From contig NZ_CP061299.1 in NCBI RefSeq assembly GCF_018687615.1, positions 1,349,433 to 1,413,432 of the forward strand: a stretch of DNA of 64,000 nucleotides, written 5' to 3'. Numbering within the stretch: the first letter of the stretch is position 1; the number at the start of each line of letters is the position of its first letter. This document shows positions 35,810 through 44,249 of this stretch, in pieces. The notes below the pieces were generated by a model. It saw only the letters and a program-made list of their open reading frames with translations, had not been told where the DNA came from and ran no database searches. Source of the stretch: Polynucleobacter sp. MWH-CaK5 (GTDB taxonomy: Bacteria > Pseudomonadota > Gammaproteobacteria > Burkholderiales > Burkholderiaceae). Position numbers and translations under genes: made by a program.

Positions 35810-36988
35810 ATGACTATTGATACCCATTCAGTGATGTACATCACCAAACGTCCAGACTTGGTTTTCACCGAAGGTCAGGGTTCTTGGTTGGTTGATCAGA
35901 ACGGTAAAAAATATTTAGACTTTTTACAAGGTTGGGCTGTTAACTGCTTGGGTCATTCAAACCCAGGCATGATTGAGGCGATTGAAAAGCAAGCTAAAAA
36001 GGTCATCAACCCAAGCCCTGCTTTTTATAACGAGCCGATGATTGCGCTGTCTAATTTACTGACTGCCAATAGTTGCTTTGACAAAGTATTTTTTGCCAAC
36101 AGCGGCGCTGAAGCCAACGAAGGTGCTATCAAGCTAGCTCGTAAATGGGGTAAGCTTCATAAAAACAATGCATTTGAAATCATCACTTTCAATCATGGGT
36201 TTCACGGCAGAACCTTGGCCACGATGAGCGCTTCTGGTAAAGAAGGCTGGGACACGATGTTTGCTCCTCAAGTTCCTGGTTTTCCAAAAGCAGAATTGAA
36301 CGACATTGAATCAGTCAAAAAACTGATCAACGATAAAACTGTGGCCATCATGCTTGAGCCCGTTCAAGGTGAAGGTGGCGTTATTCCAGCGGATCATCAG
36401 TTCATGCGTGATCTTCGCGAAATCACCAAGCAAAATAAAATCTTATTGATCGTTGACGAAGTTCAAGCTGGTTGCGGCAGAACAGGCAAACTATTTGCCC
36501 ATCAGCTTTACAACATCAACCCTGACATCATGACGCTAGGCAAAGGCATTGGTGGCGGCGTGCCATTGGCCGCACTTCTAGCCACCGATGAAGTTGCTTG
36601 CTTTGAACCAGGCGATCAAGGTGGCACTTATAACGGCAATCCTTTGATGACTGCGGTAGGATTTAGCGTCATCTCTCAGTTATTGGCCCCAGGATTCTTG
36701 GATGAAGTACTTGCCAAAGGTGAGTACCTAAGAGAATTATTACTAGATCTGAGCAAAGAACTCGGTCTTGATGGTGAGCGCGGCGAAGGCTTATTGAGAG
36801 CGCTCAAATTGAATCGTGACATCGGACCTGAAATCGTTGAACGCGCTCGCAATCTTGAGCCGATTGGTCTTCTATTGAATTCACCTCGCCCAAATTTAAT
36901 TCGCTTCATGCCAGCGCTGAATATCAGCCGTGAAGAATTAAAACAAATGGTAGACCTCTTAAGAGGCGTGATCCAATCAATTAAGTAA
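35810..36988 (+). CDS. argD: Acetylornithine aminotransferase (class III PLP aminotransferase)
   Basis: The 392-residue fold-type I aminotransferase has [18 protein letters not shown], the PLP phosphate-binding [32 protein letters not shown], the Asp motif [19 protein letters not shown], and the Schiff-base Lys in [15 protein letters not shown]. Length and motifs match ArgD, which converts N-acetylglutamate semialdehyde to N-acetylornithine. Some relatives also act as succinyldiaminopimelate aminotransferases. argF and argG are in the same window but not adjacent. Confidence 0.92.
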   Translation: MTIDTHSVMYITKRPDLVFTEGQGSWLVDQNGKKYLDFLQGWAVNCLGHSNPGMIEAIEKQAKKVINPSPAFYNEPMIALSNLLTANSCFDKVFFANSGAEANEGAIKLARKWGKLHKNNAFEIITFNHGFHGRTLATMSASGKEGWDTMFAPQVPGFPKAELNDIESVKKLINDKTVAIMLEPVQGEGGVIPADHQFMRDLREITKQNKILLIVDEVQAGCGRTGKLFAHQLYNINPDIMTLGKGIGGGVPLAALLATDEVACFEPGDQGGTYNGNPLMTAVGFSVISQLLAPGFLDEVLAKGEYLRELLLDLSKELGLDGERGEGLLRALKLNRDIGPEIVERARNLEPIGLLLNSPRPNLIRFMPALNISREELKQMVDLLRGVIQSIK

Positions 36989-37040
36989 GTAGATCAGGGG
37001 CGGCAGTACTAAAGGCAGTCTTATCCAGCCTAAGGTAGCC

Positions 37041-38000
37041 TTAAAGCCCCTTGGGCAAAGGGAATGCCGTGTTCTCAACAATCCCTTCTAAAGGTCTCAC
37101 ACTCTTAGGCCCCAACTCTTTGATGCGATCAATGATTGATTGAGCCAAGCTCTCTGGTGCAGACGCACCTGCAGTCAGACCAATTCTCTTTTTACCTACA
37201 AACCATTCAGGATTTAACTGACTAGGATGGTCCACCATGTAGGAAACAACTCCAAGCTTTTCAGACAATTCTCTCAAGCGATTGGAGTTAGAGCTATTGG
37301 GGCTACCAACCACAATCACCAGTTCAACTTGTGGAGCCATGAACTTCACAGCATCTTGACGATTTTGAGTGGCGTAGCAAATGTCTTGTTTTTTCGGTTG
37401 CTGAATATGTGGGTACTTCGCTTTTAATGCGTCCACAATTTCTTTGGTTTCATCAACCGACAAAGTTGTTTGAGTCACATAAGCAACAGGACTATCCGAC
37501 GGAATCGTCAAAGCTTGAACATCATGAATGTTTTCCACCAGTTGAATGCCTTCCGGCGCCTGGCCCATGGTGCCTTCAACTTCAGGATGACCACGATGAC
37601 CAATCATGACGATCGTCATGCCCTCTTTGCGCATTTTTATAACTTCAACGTGCACCTTTGTCACCAAAGGACAGGTCGCATCAAATATCTTCAAGCCACG
37701 CTCTTCTGCCTCTTGTCTCACCGCTGGCGAAACACCGTGCGCGCTGAAGATCAAAGTATTACCAGGCGGAACCTCATGAAGCTCATCGACAAAGATGGCG
37801 CCACGAGCTCGCAAATCATTCACGACATAGGCGTTATGAACAATTTCATGGCGCACATAAATAGGCGCCCCAAACTTTGTCAAAGCCTGCTCAACAATTG
37901 TGATGGCACGATCAACTCCCGCACAAAAGCCCCTGGGTTGAGCCAGCAAAATTTCGCCGTCATTCAACACATCAGAACTTGTTTGAGCAGGCGTCGTCAT
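37041..38000 (-). CDS. ispH: 4-hydroxy-3-methylbut-2-enyl diphosphate reductase
   Basis: IspH performs the last step of the methylerythritol pathway, giving IPP and DMAPP with a [4Fe-4S] cluster. The three cluster Cys are visible in [24 protein letters not shown] and [12 protein letters not shown] plus its preceding [10 protein letters not shown]. The active-site Glu region is [11 protein letters not shown]. Length (319) is normal. fkpB ends directly before its ATG (stop TAA followed by ATG), the same fkpB-ispH pairing as in E. coli. Confidence 0.97.
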   Translation of the reverse strand: MTTPAQTSSDVLNDGEILLAQPRGFCAGVDRAITIVEQALTKFGAPIYVRHEIVHNAYVVNDLRARGAIFVDELHEVPPGNTLIFSAHGVSPAVRQEAEERGLKIFDATCPLVTKVHVEVIKMRKEGMTIVMIGHRGHPEVEGTMGQAPEGIQLVENIHDVQALTIPSDSPVAYVTQTTLSVDETKEIVDALKAKYPHIQQPKKQDICYATQNRQDAVKFMAPQVELVIVVGSPNSSNSNRLRELSEKLGVVSYMVDHPSQLNPEWFVGKKRIGLTAGASAPESLAQSIIDRIKELGPKSVRPLEGIVENTAFPLPKGL

Positions 38001-38465
38001 TTAAAGAATCGCGATGATTTCTGCTTCGAACAAAATTGTTTTGCCCGACAAAGGATGGTTAAAGTCAAAAGTTGCAGAATCACCATCAATTGCCAAAAGC
38101 GTTCCAGAGTAAGTTGCACCATTGGGTGCGTTGAACTCAATCATGTCGCCAGGCAAATACTCTTCTTCAGGAGAAGAGTTCTCGCGCAAAGTTGCCAAAG
38201 AGATTGTTCTGATCAAATCCGGGTTCTTCTCGCCAAAGGCAACTTCAGGAGCCATGGTGAAGGTTTTACGCTCATTCAGGAGCATGCCGACCAATGCTTG
38301 TTCGAGCGTGGGCGAGAATTGCCCAGTGCCCATCATCAAAGTGGCAGGCTTGTCCTCGAAAGTGTTCACGACGTCTCCACCCTCGGGCAAAGAAATCCTG
38401 TAGTTCAAGGTCAAGAACGAATTGGCGGTAACTTCGGCTCCGCTAGCCATATTAGATTCAGTCAT
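38001..38465 (-). CDS. fkpB: FKBP-type peptidyl-prolyl isomerase (SlpA/FkpB type)
   Basis: The 154-residue protein has the short FKBP fold with a chaperone insert, as in SlyD/SlpA: LPEGGDVVNTFEDKPATLMMGTGQF, LEQALVGMLLNERKTFTMAPEVAFGEKNPDLI and GTLLAIDGDSATFDFNHPLSGKTI. It lacks the His-rich tail of SlyD, so SlpA (FkpB) fits best. Possible starts are the ATGs at 38463-38465 and 38448-38450. The first overlaps the start codon of radC on the other strand (shared CATG). It is co-transcribed with ispH. Confidence 0.93.
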   Translation of the reverse strand: MTESNMASGAEVTANSFLTLNYRISLPEGGDVVNTFEDKPATLMMGTGQFSPTLEQALVGMLLNERKTFTMAPEVAFGEKNPDLIRTISLATLRENSSPEEEYLPGDMIEFNAPNGATYSGTLLAIDGDSATFDFNHPLSGKTILFEAEIIAIL

Positions 38466-39197
38466 GGCAACATTTTAACTAGCCCTGAGAAATCTGCTCA
38501 AACATCGATTAAAAATTGGCCAAAGCAGTCTCAACCACGAGAAAAACTTCTTTTGAGTGGGCCAAGCTCCATGAATGACGCTGAGCTACTCTCCATCATC
38601 CTCAGAACAGGCAACCAAGGAGAAAACTCCTTGAATCTATCCCATCGACTCATCCAGGAATTTGGTTCGCTCTCAGCCATCCTCAACGCAAGCTTCAAAG
38701 ACTTTGAAGCTTATAAAGGTATTGGCATTTCTAAATGGTCACAACTACAAGTCATTCACGAACTGGTGCAGCGCAGCTACAAAGAGAAGATCAAACAACA
38801 AAGTATTTTGACTTCGACCGATTTGGTTAAAAGCTATTTGATTGGATTGATTGGTCAGAGGGAGTATGAGGTCTTTGTCTGTCTTTATTTGGATATCCAT
38901 TTAAGGCTGATTGATACCCATGAAATCTTTCGAGGGTCCATCTCAGAAACAGCGGTTCATGTTCGTGAAATTGCCAAAGAATGTTTACTGAGAAACGCGA
39001 GTAATTTGATCATTGCCCACAATCATCCCAGCGGAAGCTTAAAGCCCAGTCAAGAGGACATCACTTTGACCATTGTTTTGCATGAAGCCTTGCAACTGAT
39101 TGAGGTTAATCTGCTCGATCACTGCATTGTGACAAAAAGAGGAGCCTCATCTTTCTTAGAGCTTAAGATAATGCCATTTAAAGATAGTAAACACTAA
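38464..39197 (+). CDS. radC: RadC/JAB-domain protein, start region apparently frameshifted
   Basis: The body of the protein is RadC. It has SIKNWPKQSQPREKLL at the N-terminus, a helix-hairpin-helix-like segment (FEAYKGIGISKWSQLQ), and an intact JAMM metalloprotease-like motif (Glu in RGSISETAVH, then AHNHPSGSLKPSQED). No ATG, GTG or TTG lies in frame close to the conserved N-terminus. The ATG at 38464 is one base out of frame and reads MATF then stop. One extra T in the run at 38473-38476 would give MATFLTSPEK and join the RadC frame exactly. Other options are an ATT start at 38508 or a distant TTG at 38319. The radC-rpmB-rpmG order is the same as in E. coli. The biological role of RadC is still unclear. 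Confidence 0.82.
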
Positions 39198-39301
39198 CTT
39201 AATGGTCTATTTTGAGTGGAATTTAGGCCAAATCAGAGACTTTTTTTGATCGGATTCAGAATGCCTTTGAGTAAATAGTGGAATAGTTTCTCGCCACCTG
39301 C

Positions 39302-39307
39302 TACAAT
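39302..39307 (+). promoter_or_regulatory. -10-like box upstream of rpmB
   Basis: TACAAT lies 30 bp before the rpmB ATG, and a clean AAGGAG (39326-39331) follows at normal spacing. This is a conventional leadered ribosomal-protein promoter. The -35 is not obvious. It sits in the 140 bp gap after radC. Confidence 0.4.
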
Positions 39308-39337
39308 CTCTTTTTTTCGCAATTCAAGGAGTGTGTC

Positions 39338-39571
39338 ATGGCAAAAGTATGCCAAGTCACCGGGAAAAAGCCGATGGTCGGCAACAATGTTTCCCATGCA
39401 AACAATAAGACAAAACGTCGCTTTTTGCCTAATCTGCAAAATCGTCGTTTTTGGGTTGAATCTGAAAACCGTTGGGTAAGCTTACGCATTACCAACGCCG
39501 GTCTTCGCATGATCGATAAAGTAGGCATCGACGCTGTATTGGTTGATTTGCGTACTCGCGGTGAAATCTAA
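39338..39571 (+). CDS. rpmB: 50S ribosomal protein L28
   Basis: The 77-residue basic protein [20 protein letters not shown] ... matches L28 over its whole length, including [20 protein letters not shown] and the C-terminal [20 protein letters not shown] lies six bases before the ATG. rpmG follows 11 bp later, the conserved rpmBG pair. Confidence 0.98.
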   Translation: MAKVCQVTGKKPMVGNNVSHANNKTKRRFLPNLQNRRFWVESENRWVSLRITNAGLRMIDKVGIDAVLVDLRTRGEI

Positions 39572-39582
39572 GGAGCGGCAAA

Positions 39583-39750
39583 ATGGCTAAAGGTGGACGC
39601 GAAAAAATCAAATTAGAATCGACTGCAGGTACTGGTCACTTCTACACAACAACTAAGAACAAACGTACCATGCCTGAGAAAATGGAGATCATGAAGTTTG
39701 ATCCTAAAGCTCGCAAGCATGTGTCTTACAAAGAAACAAAGATTAAATAA
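39583..39750 (+). CDS. rpmG: 50S ribosomal protein L33
   Basis: This short gene encodes 55 residues, [20 protein letters not shown] and onward through [20 protein letters not shown], ending [10 protein letters not shown]. That is a full-length L33 of the Cys-free type. AAGGAG at 39570-39575 overlaps the end of rpmB and drives the ATG at 39583. A strong terminator follows 40 bp after the stop. Confidence 0.97.
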   Translation: MAKGGREKIKLESTAGTGHFYTTTKNKRTMPEKMEIMKFDPKARKHVSYKETKIK

Positions 39751-39790
39751 ATCTCGGCTTCATCAGCTGATCAGATTTACTTGATCAAAT

Positions 39791-39818
39791 AAAAAACCCG
39801 CTCTAGAGCGGGTTTTTT
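39791..39818. terminator. Perfectly symmetric bidirectional terminator after rpmG
   Basis: Six A, then CCCGCTCTAGAGCGGG, then six T: the whole 28 bp reads the same on both strands. It can end rpmG transcription on the plus strand and desaturase transcription on the minus strand. A second hairpin (39888-39913, arms TCAGGTGGCT/AGCCACCTGA, loop ATTTAA) lies six bases after the desaturase stop but lacks a T run. Confidence 0.92.
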
Positions 39819-39918
39819 GTTGTCTATCTTTTGCTTATTTTTACTAGCTAGCTATTGATTGATACTAACCAGCCATCTTTCAAACCATCAGGTGGCTATT
39901 TAAAGCCACCTGAGAGCT

Positions 39919-41118
39919 TTATACCGTGTATCTACGCAGACGCAATGAGAACTCTTGCAAGCCCGCCATGCCGCTTGTTTCAGCCTTATGGCACCACTGC
40001 TGCAACTGAGCAATCAATTGTTCTTTGGTCACGTGTGAACGCTGCCAAAGACTGGCTAATTCACGACGCATCTCAACCATCAACTTCACTGACTTGTTCG
40101 TTGCCATGAGCTTCTCAAGGTTCGCAAGCTCAGCTTCAGTTAACTTGGCTTCATCTTTGTACAACCAAAGACGTTGATCACCAAACTGAGCCGCCAATTC
40201 TTTCATGTGCGCAACTTCAGCATCGAATGTTTGACGCAAAGTTTTTGAATAACGCGCCATCACTTCATATCGGTTAGCGATCACTGCTTGCAAAGTCTTT
40301 TCTGAAGCCTGCTCAAGTTCAGCCAATACTGGCTTAGGTGGCAATTTTTTAACTTTGGCTAAACCAGCCATTTCTAATGCACGGATGTAAACCCAACCAA
40401 TATCAAACTCATACCATTTGTTAGAAAGCTTGGCGCTGGTTGCATAGGTGTGATGATTGTTGTGCAACTCTTCACCACCAATCAAAATGCCCCAAGGCAT
40501 TAAGTTAGTAGAAGCGTCTTCGCAATCGTAATTGCGATAGCCCCAGTAGTGACCCATGCCATTGATGATGCCCGCTGCTGTGATTGGGATCCACAACATT
40601 TGAACAGCCCAGACAGTGGCGCCCAGCGCTCCAAACAGAATCACATCAATGATCAACATCAATGCAACACCTTGCCATTGATATTTTGAGTAAAGATTTT
40701 TTTCCATCCAGTCATCAGGTGTACCGTGACCAAACTTCTCAATGGTTTCTTTGTTCTTAGCTTCAGCGCGATACAACTCAGCGCCTCTCGATAAAACAGT
40801 ACCAATACCTAATACTTGAGGGCTGTGAGGATCATCAACGGTTTCGCACTTAGCGTGGTGCTTGCGATGAATCGCCGCCCACTCTTTGGTCACCATACCG
40901 GTGGTTAACCACAACCAAAAACGGAAGAAATGAGATGGGATGGCGTGTAACTCTAAGGCGCGATGAGCCTGACAACGATGCAAAAAGATTGTCACGCTGG
41001 CAATGGTGATGTGAGTCAACAACAGTGTGATCAACAAAATCTGCCACCAAGACCAATTCAGGTAGCCATTTGCAATCCAATTCAACACAAAATCTCTAGT
41101 TTGTTCTAACCAAGCCAT
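39919..41118 (-). CDS. Membrane fatty-acid (acyl) desaturase with C-terminal helical extension
   Basis: The 399-residue protein has the membrane desaturase fold with three His boxes: H47-x4-H52 (HRCQAHRALELH), HRKHH (84-88) and HNNHH (219-223), and hydrophobic segments around 25-45, 150-185. This di-iron enzyme would introduce a delta-9-type double bond in membrane acyl chains, like Pseudomonas DesA. Residues 265-399 form an extra, mainly helical domain rich in Glu, Lys and Arg, ending LQEFSLRLRRYTV, which the desaturase core does not need. The upstream 143 bp are AT-rich and contain a small inverted repeat (41201-41222, ATCTAAA/TTTAGAT). Confidence 0.92.
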   Translation of the reverse strand: MAWLEQTRDFVLNWIANGYLNWSWWQILLITLLLTHITIASVTIFLHRCQAHRALELHAIPSHFFRFWLWLTTGMVTKEWAAIHRKHHAKCETVDDPHSPQVLGIGTVLSRGAELYRAEAKNKETIEKFGHGTPDDWMEKNLYSKYQWQGVALMLIIDVILFGALGATVWAVQMLWIPITAAGIINGMGHYWGYRNYDCEDASTNLMPWGILIGGEELHNNHHTYATSAKLSNKWYEFDIGWVYIRALEMAGLAKVKKLPPKPVLAELEQASEKTLQAVIANRYEVMARYSKTLRQTFDAEVAHMKELAAQFGDQRLWLYKDEAKLTEAELANLEKLMATNKSVKLMVEMRRELASLWQRSHVTKEQLIAQLQQWCHKAETSGMAGLQEFSLRLRRYTV

Positions 41119-41261
41119 GCGGCCATCCTCTCAATATGCTTAAGAGAGATATTTTATCAAGCTTTCAGTATATTCACACTGCAAACTTGAAACAGATTTA
41201 ATCTAAATCATGTTTTTTAGATAATAAATCGAATTAGTTAGTGAAATTTAGCTACTTTTAG

Positions 41262-42629
41262 TTAAGTTGTGGCTTTTCGTTCCAAAATGGCGCCAAAAAA
41301 CGCGTCTGTGCCATGAATGTGAGGAAATAACTGCCACCAAGAGCTGTTTTTGCTAGCCCCAATCGGCAAATCACCCATCATCGGGAAGCTGTCTCTTAAG
41401 ACTTCTTTAGGGTCTTTTAGCTCAAATTGAGGGTTATTGGCCAAAAAGGCTTCAACAACCCCTTGATTTTCTTGATAAATCAAGCTGCAGGTTGCATACA
41501 CCAAGCGACCGCCTGGCTTTAACAATCTGGCCGCTGAAGTCAGGATAGATAGCTGCTTTTGCGTCAATTCAGCCACGCTTTGCGGGGACTGACGCCACTT
41601 CAGATCTGGATTGCGACGCAAAGTACCCAGGCCGCTACAAGGGGCATCGACCAACACTCTGTCAATCTTGCCAGCCAAACGCTTCACCTTGGCATCGTTC
41701 TCATTGTCGATCCACACAGGATGAACGTTGGACAAGCCACTCTTGGCCAAACGAGGCTTCAAGTTAGCCAAACGTTTCTCAGAAACATCAAAAGCGTACA
41801 AACGGCCGCTGGACTTCATCATGGCGCCCAAAGACAAGGTCTTGCCACCTGCTCCAGCACAAAAATCCACCACCATCTCGCCGCGCTTAGGCTCTAAAAG
41901 CATGCCCAATAATTGGCTGCCCTCATCTTGCACTTCAGCAAAGCCATTTTTAAAGAATTCTTGGGTCTGAAGAGCAGGCTTACCCTTCAATCTAACGCCG
42001 TTTGGGGCGTACGGGGTGGGTTCTGCCGCATAACGCCCACCAAGGTCGTTTAAAACGCCTAGAAGGTCTTCTCTTTGAGTTTTGATGGTGTTAACGCGTA
42101 AATCTAAAGAAGCGGCCTTGAGCATCGCTTCAGCCAGTGGCAAGCACTCATCTTTAGGAACAGATGAGCCTAAGGCATTCCAGATCCACTCAGGCAAATT
42201 AACTCGGGTTAATGGAGCCAAGGTATTTCTATCAATAGTGCCAAAGCGTTGCAGCCAATCGATTTCATTCGGATGCACCACAAAAGCCAAGTCAGCCAAT
42301 GCGCTTTCAGAACGATTACCTGATCCAAGACCACTTTCAATCATCGTGACCAACAAAGCCAAAAGGGCTAAACGCCTGGCCAATGGGCCTGCGCCACTTT
42401 CGGCAAATTGGGAAATTTCAGTTTTTCTGCGCAAGAATGCAAATGAGGCCTCAGCAATCAATGCACGATCTCTATTGCCTAAGCGCGGGTTAGAGCGAAA
42501 GTATCTACTCACCACCATATCAGCTGGGTGAGCAAATTTCATCAACTCAGTGATAACGATGCCTAAGTGCTCAACGTGTTGCGGGAGTGCTTTTGCCCTT
42601 GCTGCAATGGCTTTTTGATCAGTAGTCAT
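41262..42629 (-). CDS. RsmB/NOP-family RNA (cytosine-5) methyltransferase
   Basis: The 455-residue protein has an N-terminal NusB-like/RsmB-like region and a C-terminal SAM-dependent methyltransferase. SAM motif I is VDFCAGAGGKTLSLGAMM. The catalytic motif IV Cys is in VLVDAPCSGLGTLRRNPD, and the motif VI Cys is in YATCSLIYQENQGVV. This is the RsmB/NOP2/Sun class that makes m5C in rRNA. Whether it is the orthologue of RsmB (C967 of 16S rRNA) cannot be settled by eye. It starts 3 bp after purN and is co-transcribed with it. Confidence 0.92.
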   Translation of the reverse strand: MTTDQKAIAARAKALPQHVEHLGIVITELMKFAHPADMVVSRYFRSNPRLGNRDRALIAEASFAFLRRKTEISQFAESGAGPLARRLALLALLVTMIESGLGSGNRSESALADLAFVVHPNEIDWLQRFGTIDRNTLAPLTRVNLPEWIWNALGSSVPKDECLPLAEAMLKAASLDLRVNTIKTQREDLLGVLNDLGGRYAAEPTPYAPNGVRLKGKPALQTQEFFKNGFAEVQDEGSQLLGMLLEPKRGEMVVDFCAGAGGKTLSLGAMMKSSGRLYAFDVSEKRLANLKPRLAKSGLSNVHPVWIDNENDAKVKRLAGKIDRVLVDAPCSGLGTLRRNPDLKWRQSPQSVAELTQKQLSILTSAARLLKPGGRLVYATCSLIYQENQGVVEAFLANNPQFELKDPKEVLRDSFPMMGDLPIGASKNSSWWQLFPHIHGTDAFFGAILERKATT

Positions 42630-42632
42630 TAA

Positions 42633-43271
42633 TTATTTATCCGTAGAGGTGAGCATTTGAAGCTCTGGAGGGCTCACTAAAACTCGATTGTCGCTAATAG
42701 TTAAGCGATTATCAATGAACCAGCGCACAGCGCGAGGATAAATAACATGCTCTTGCTTTAAAACTCGCTTAGCCAAAAGATCCGGGGTGTCACCCGCAAG
42801 CACTGGAACACTTGCCTGAATCACCATAGGACCATGGTCCAAGGCCTCAGTCACAAAATGAACTGTGGCCCCATGTTCCTTCACACCGGCCTCTAATGCC
42901 TGCTCATGGGTGTGCAAACCCGGGAACAATGGCAACAAAGAGGGGTGGATATTTAACAAGCGGCCTTCGTAATGCCTCACAAAGCCACCCGTCAAAATCC
43001 TCATAAATCCAGCCAAAACCACCAAATCTGGGGAATATGAGTCAATCAACTTGATTAATTCAGCATCAAAGCTGGCTCGGTCTTTAAACAAAGAATGGTC
43101 TAAAACCGCCGTCTGAATACCCTGAGACTTAGCAAAATCAAGGCCTCCAGCATTTGGGCGATTAGAAATAACAGCTGCAATTTTGGCTGGCCAAGCCTCT
43201 TTTTGAGTAGCGTGAACAATGGCCTCCATATTGGAGCCACGACCAGAAATAAGAATAACAATTGAAGTCAT
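42633..43271 (-). CDS. purN: Phosphoribosylglycinamide formyltransferase
   Basis: PurN transfers a formyl group from 10-formyl-THF to GAR in purine synthesis. The 212 residues have IVILISGRGSNMEAIV, AVISNRPNAGGLDFA, LAGFMRILTGGFV, the catalytic NIHPSLLPLFPG, HGATVHFVTEALDHGPMV with the catalytic Asp, and the C-terminal EHVIYPRAVRWF. The ATG complementary to 43269-43271 starts the conserved MTSIVILISG. It is divergent from ribF across 27 bp. purM of the same pathway is at 61229. Confidence 0.97.
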   Translation of the reverse strand: MTSIVILISGRGSNMEAIVHATQKEAWPAKIAAVISNRPNAGGLDFAKSQGIQTAVLDHSLFKDRASFDAELIKLIDSYSPDLVVLAGFMRILTGGFVRHYEGRLLNIHPSLLPLFPGLHTHEQALEAGVKEHGATVHFVTEALDHGPMVIQASVPVLAGDTPDLLAKRVLKQEHVIYPRAVRWFIDNRLTISDNRVLVSPPELQMLTSTDK

Positions 43272-43280
43272 GCCCGCCAA

Positions 43281-43286
43281 TATAAT
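43281..43286 (+). promoter_or_regulatory. -10 box close to the ribF start
   Basis: A perfect TATAAT ends 12 bases before the ribF GTG and there is no Shine-Dalgarno between them. A transcript from here would have a leader of about 5 bases. The box lies in the 27 bp purN/ribF gap, so a -35 would fall inside purN. Confidence 0.45.
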
Positions 43287-43298
43287 TCATACCTTAAC

Positions 43299-44249
43299 GT
43301 GAAGGTAATTAGAGGCATCCCTCCCGCATCAGATTGGACCCCCTGCGCCCTGACCATCGGTAATTTTGATGGCGTGCATCGGGGGCATCAGGCATTGCTC
43401 AAAAAATTGGTGGCCAAAGCAAAAGCTCTCAAAGTGCAATCTTGTGTGATGACGTTTGAACCACACCCAATCGAATACTTTGCACCTGAAAAAGCACCCG
43501 CAAGAATTTTGGGCTTGAGAGACAAATTAGAAGCTTTGGCAGAAATCGGCATTGATCAAATATTGGTGATTCATTTCAATCAAGCATTTGCTAATTTGAG
43601 TCCTGAAGCCTTCGTTAAAGATATCTTGGTTGATGGCTTAAAAGTGAAATCAATTTTGATTGGCGATGACTTTCATTACGGTGCGAAGCGCGCTGGCAAT
43701 TTTTCTGATTTACAAATCGCCGGTCAACAATTTGGATTCTCAGTGGAGCGCATGGAAACCTTGGTCGAAGATCAAGAAAGAATTTCCAGCTCAGCCATCA
43801 GAGTGGCGCTTCAGAATGGACAGATGGATCGAGCCCAACAATTACTGGGTCGCCCTTACATGTTGAGTGGTCATGTACTGCATGGCCAAAAGCTTGGAAG
43901 AACACTGGGCTTTCCAACCTTGAACTTGGCTGTAGCCAACAGACTCCATAAAAGAAAGCCAGCAGCCCAAGGCATTTTTATCGCACAAGTGCACGGCTTA
44001 AGCGACAATCCATTACCTGCTGTTGCAAGCCTAGGGCAAAGACCCACGGTGGATGATTCAGGAAGGTATTTATTAGAAGTTCACATCTTTAATTTCCAAC
44101 AAAATGTTTATGGAAAATTAGTGCGCGTTGAGCTTCTCAAGAAATTAAGAAATGAAGAAAAATATAACGATTTAGAAACACTTACAACCGCCATCAATAA
44201 CGATGCAGTAGCAGCAAAAAATTACTTTGAAATAAATGACCATGTCTGA
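43299..44249 (+). CDS. ribF: Bifunctional riboflavin kinase / FAD synthetase
   Basis: The enzyme makes FMN and then FAD. The 316-residue protein has an N-terminal nucleotidyltransferase domain with [17 protein letters not shown] and [13 protein letters not shown], and the C-terminal flavokinase domain with [16 protein letters not shown] and [22 protein letters not shown]. It begins with GTG (43299). ileS overlaps its end by 8 bp. It heads the ribF-ileS-lspA cluster known from E. coli. Confidence 0.96.
   Translation: MKVIRGIPPASDWTPCALTIGNFDGVHRGHQALLKKLVAKAKALKVQSCVMTFEPHPIEYFAPEKAPARILGLRDKLEALAEIGIDQILVIHFNQAFANLSPEAFVKDILVDGLKVKSILIGDDFHYGAKRAGNFSDLQIAGQQFGFSVERMETLVEDQERISSSAIRVALQNGQMDRAQQLLGRPYMLSGHVLHGQKLGRTLGFPTLNLAVANRLHKRKPAAQGIFIAQVHGLSDNPLPAVASLGQRPTVDDSGRYLLEVHIFNFQQNVYGKLVRVELLKKLRNEEKYNDLETLTTAINNDAVAAKNYFEINDHV

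Noticed and set aside
37470..38463. Long plus-strand open frame running through ispH and fkpB into radC
   Set aside because: The part before 38464 is antisense to two certain genes and shows no domain. Only the portion from the conserved SIKNWPKQ onward is RadC.
42633..43280. Upstream ATG at 43278-43280 as purN start
   Set aside because: The ATG at 43269-43271 begins the conserved MTSIVILISG, while the upstream one would add non-conserved residues.
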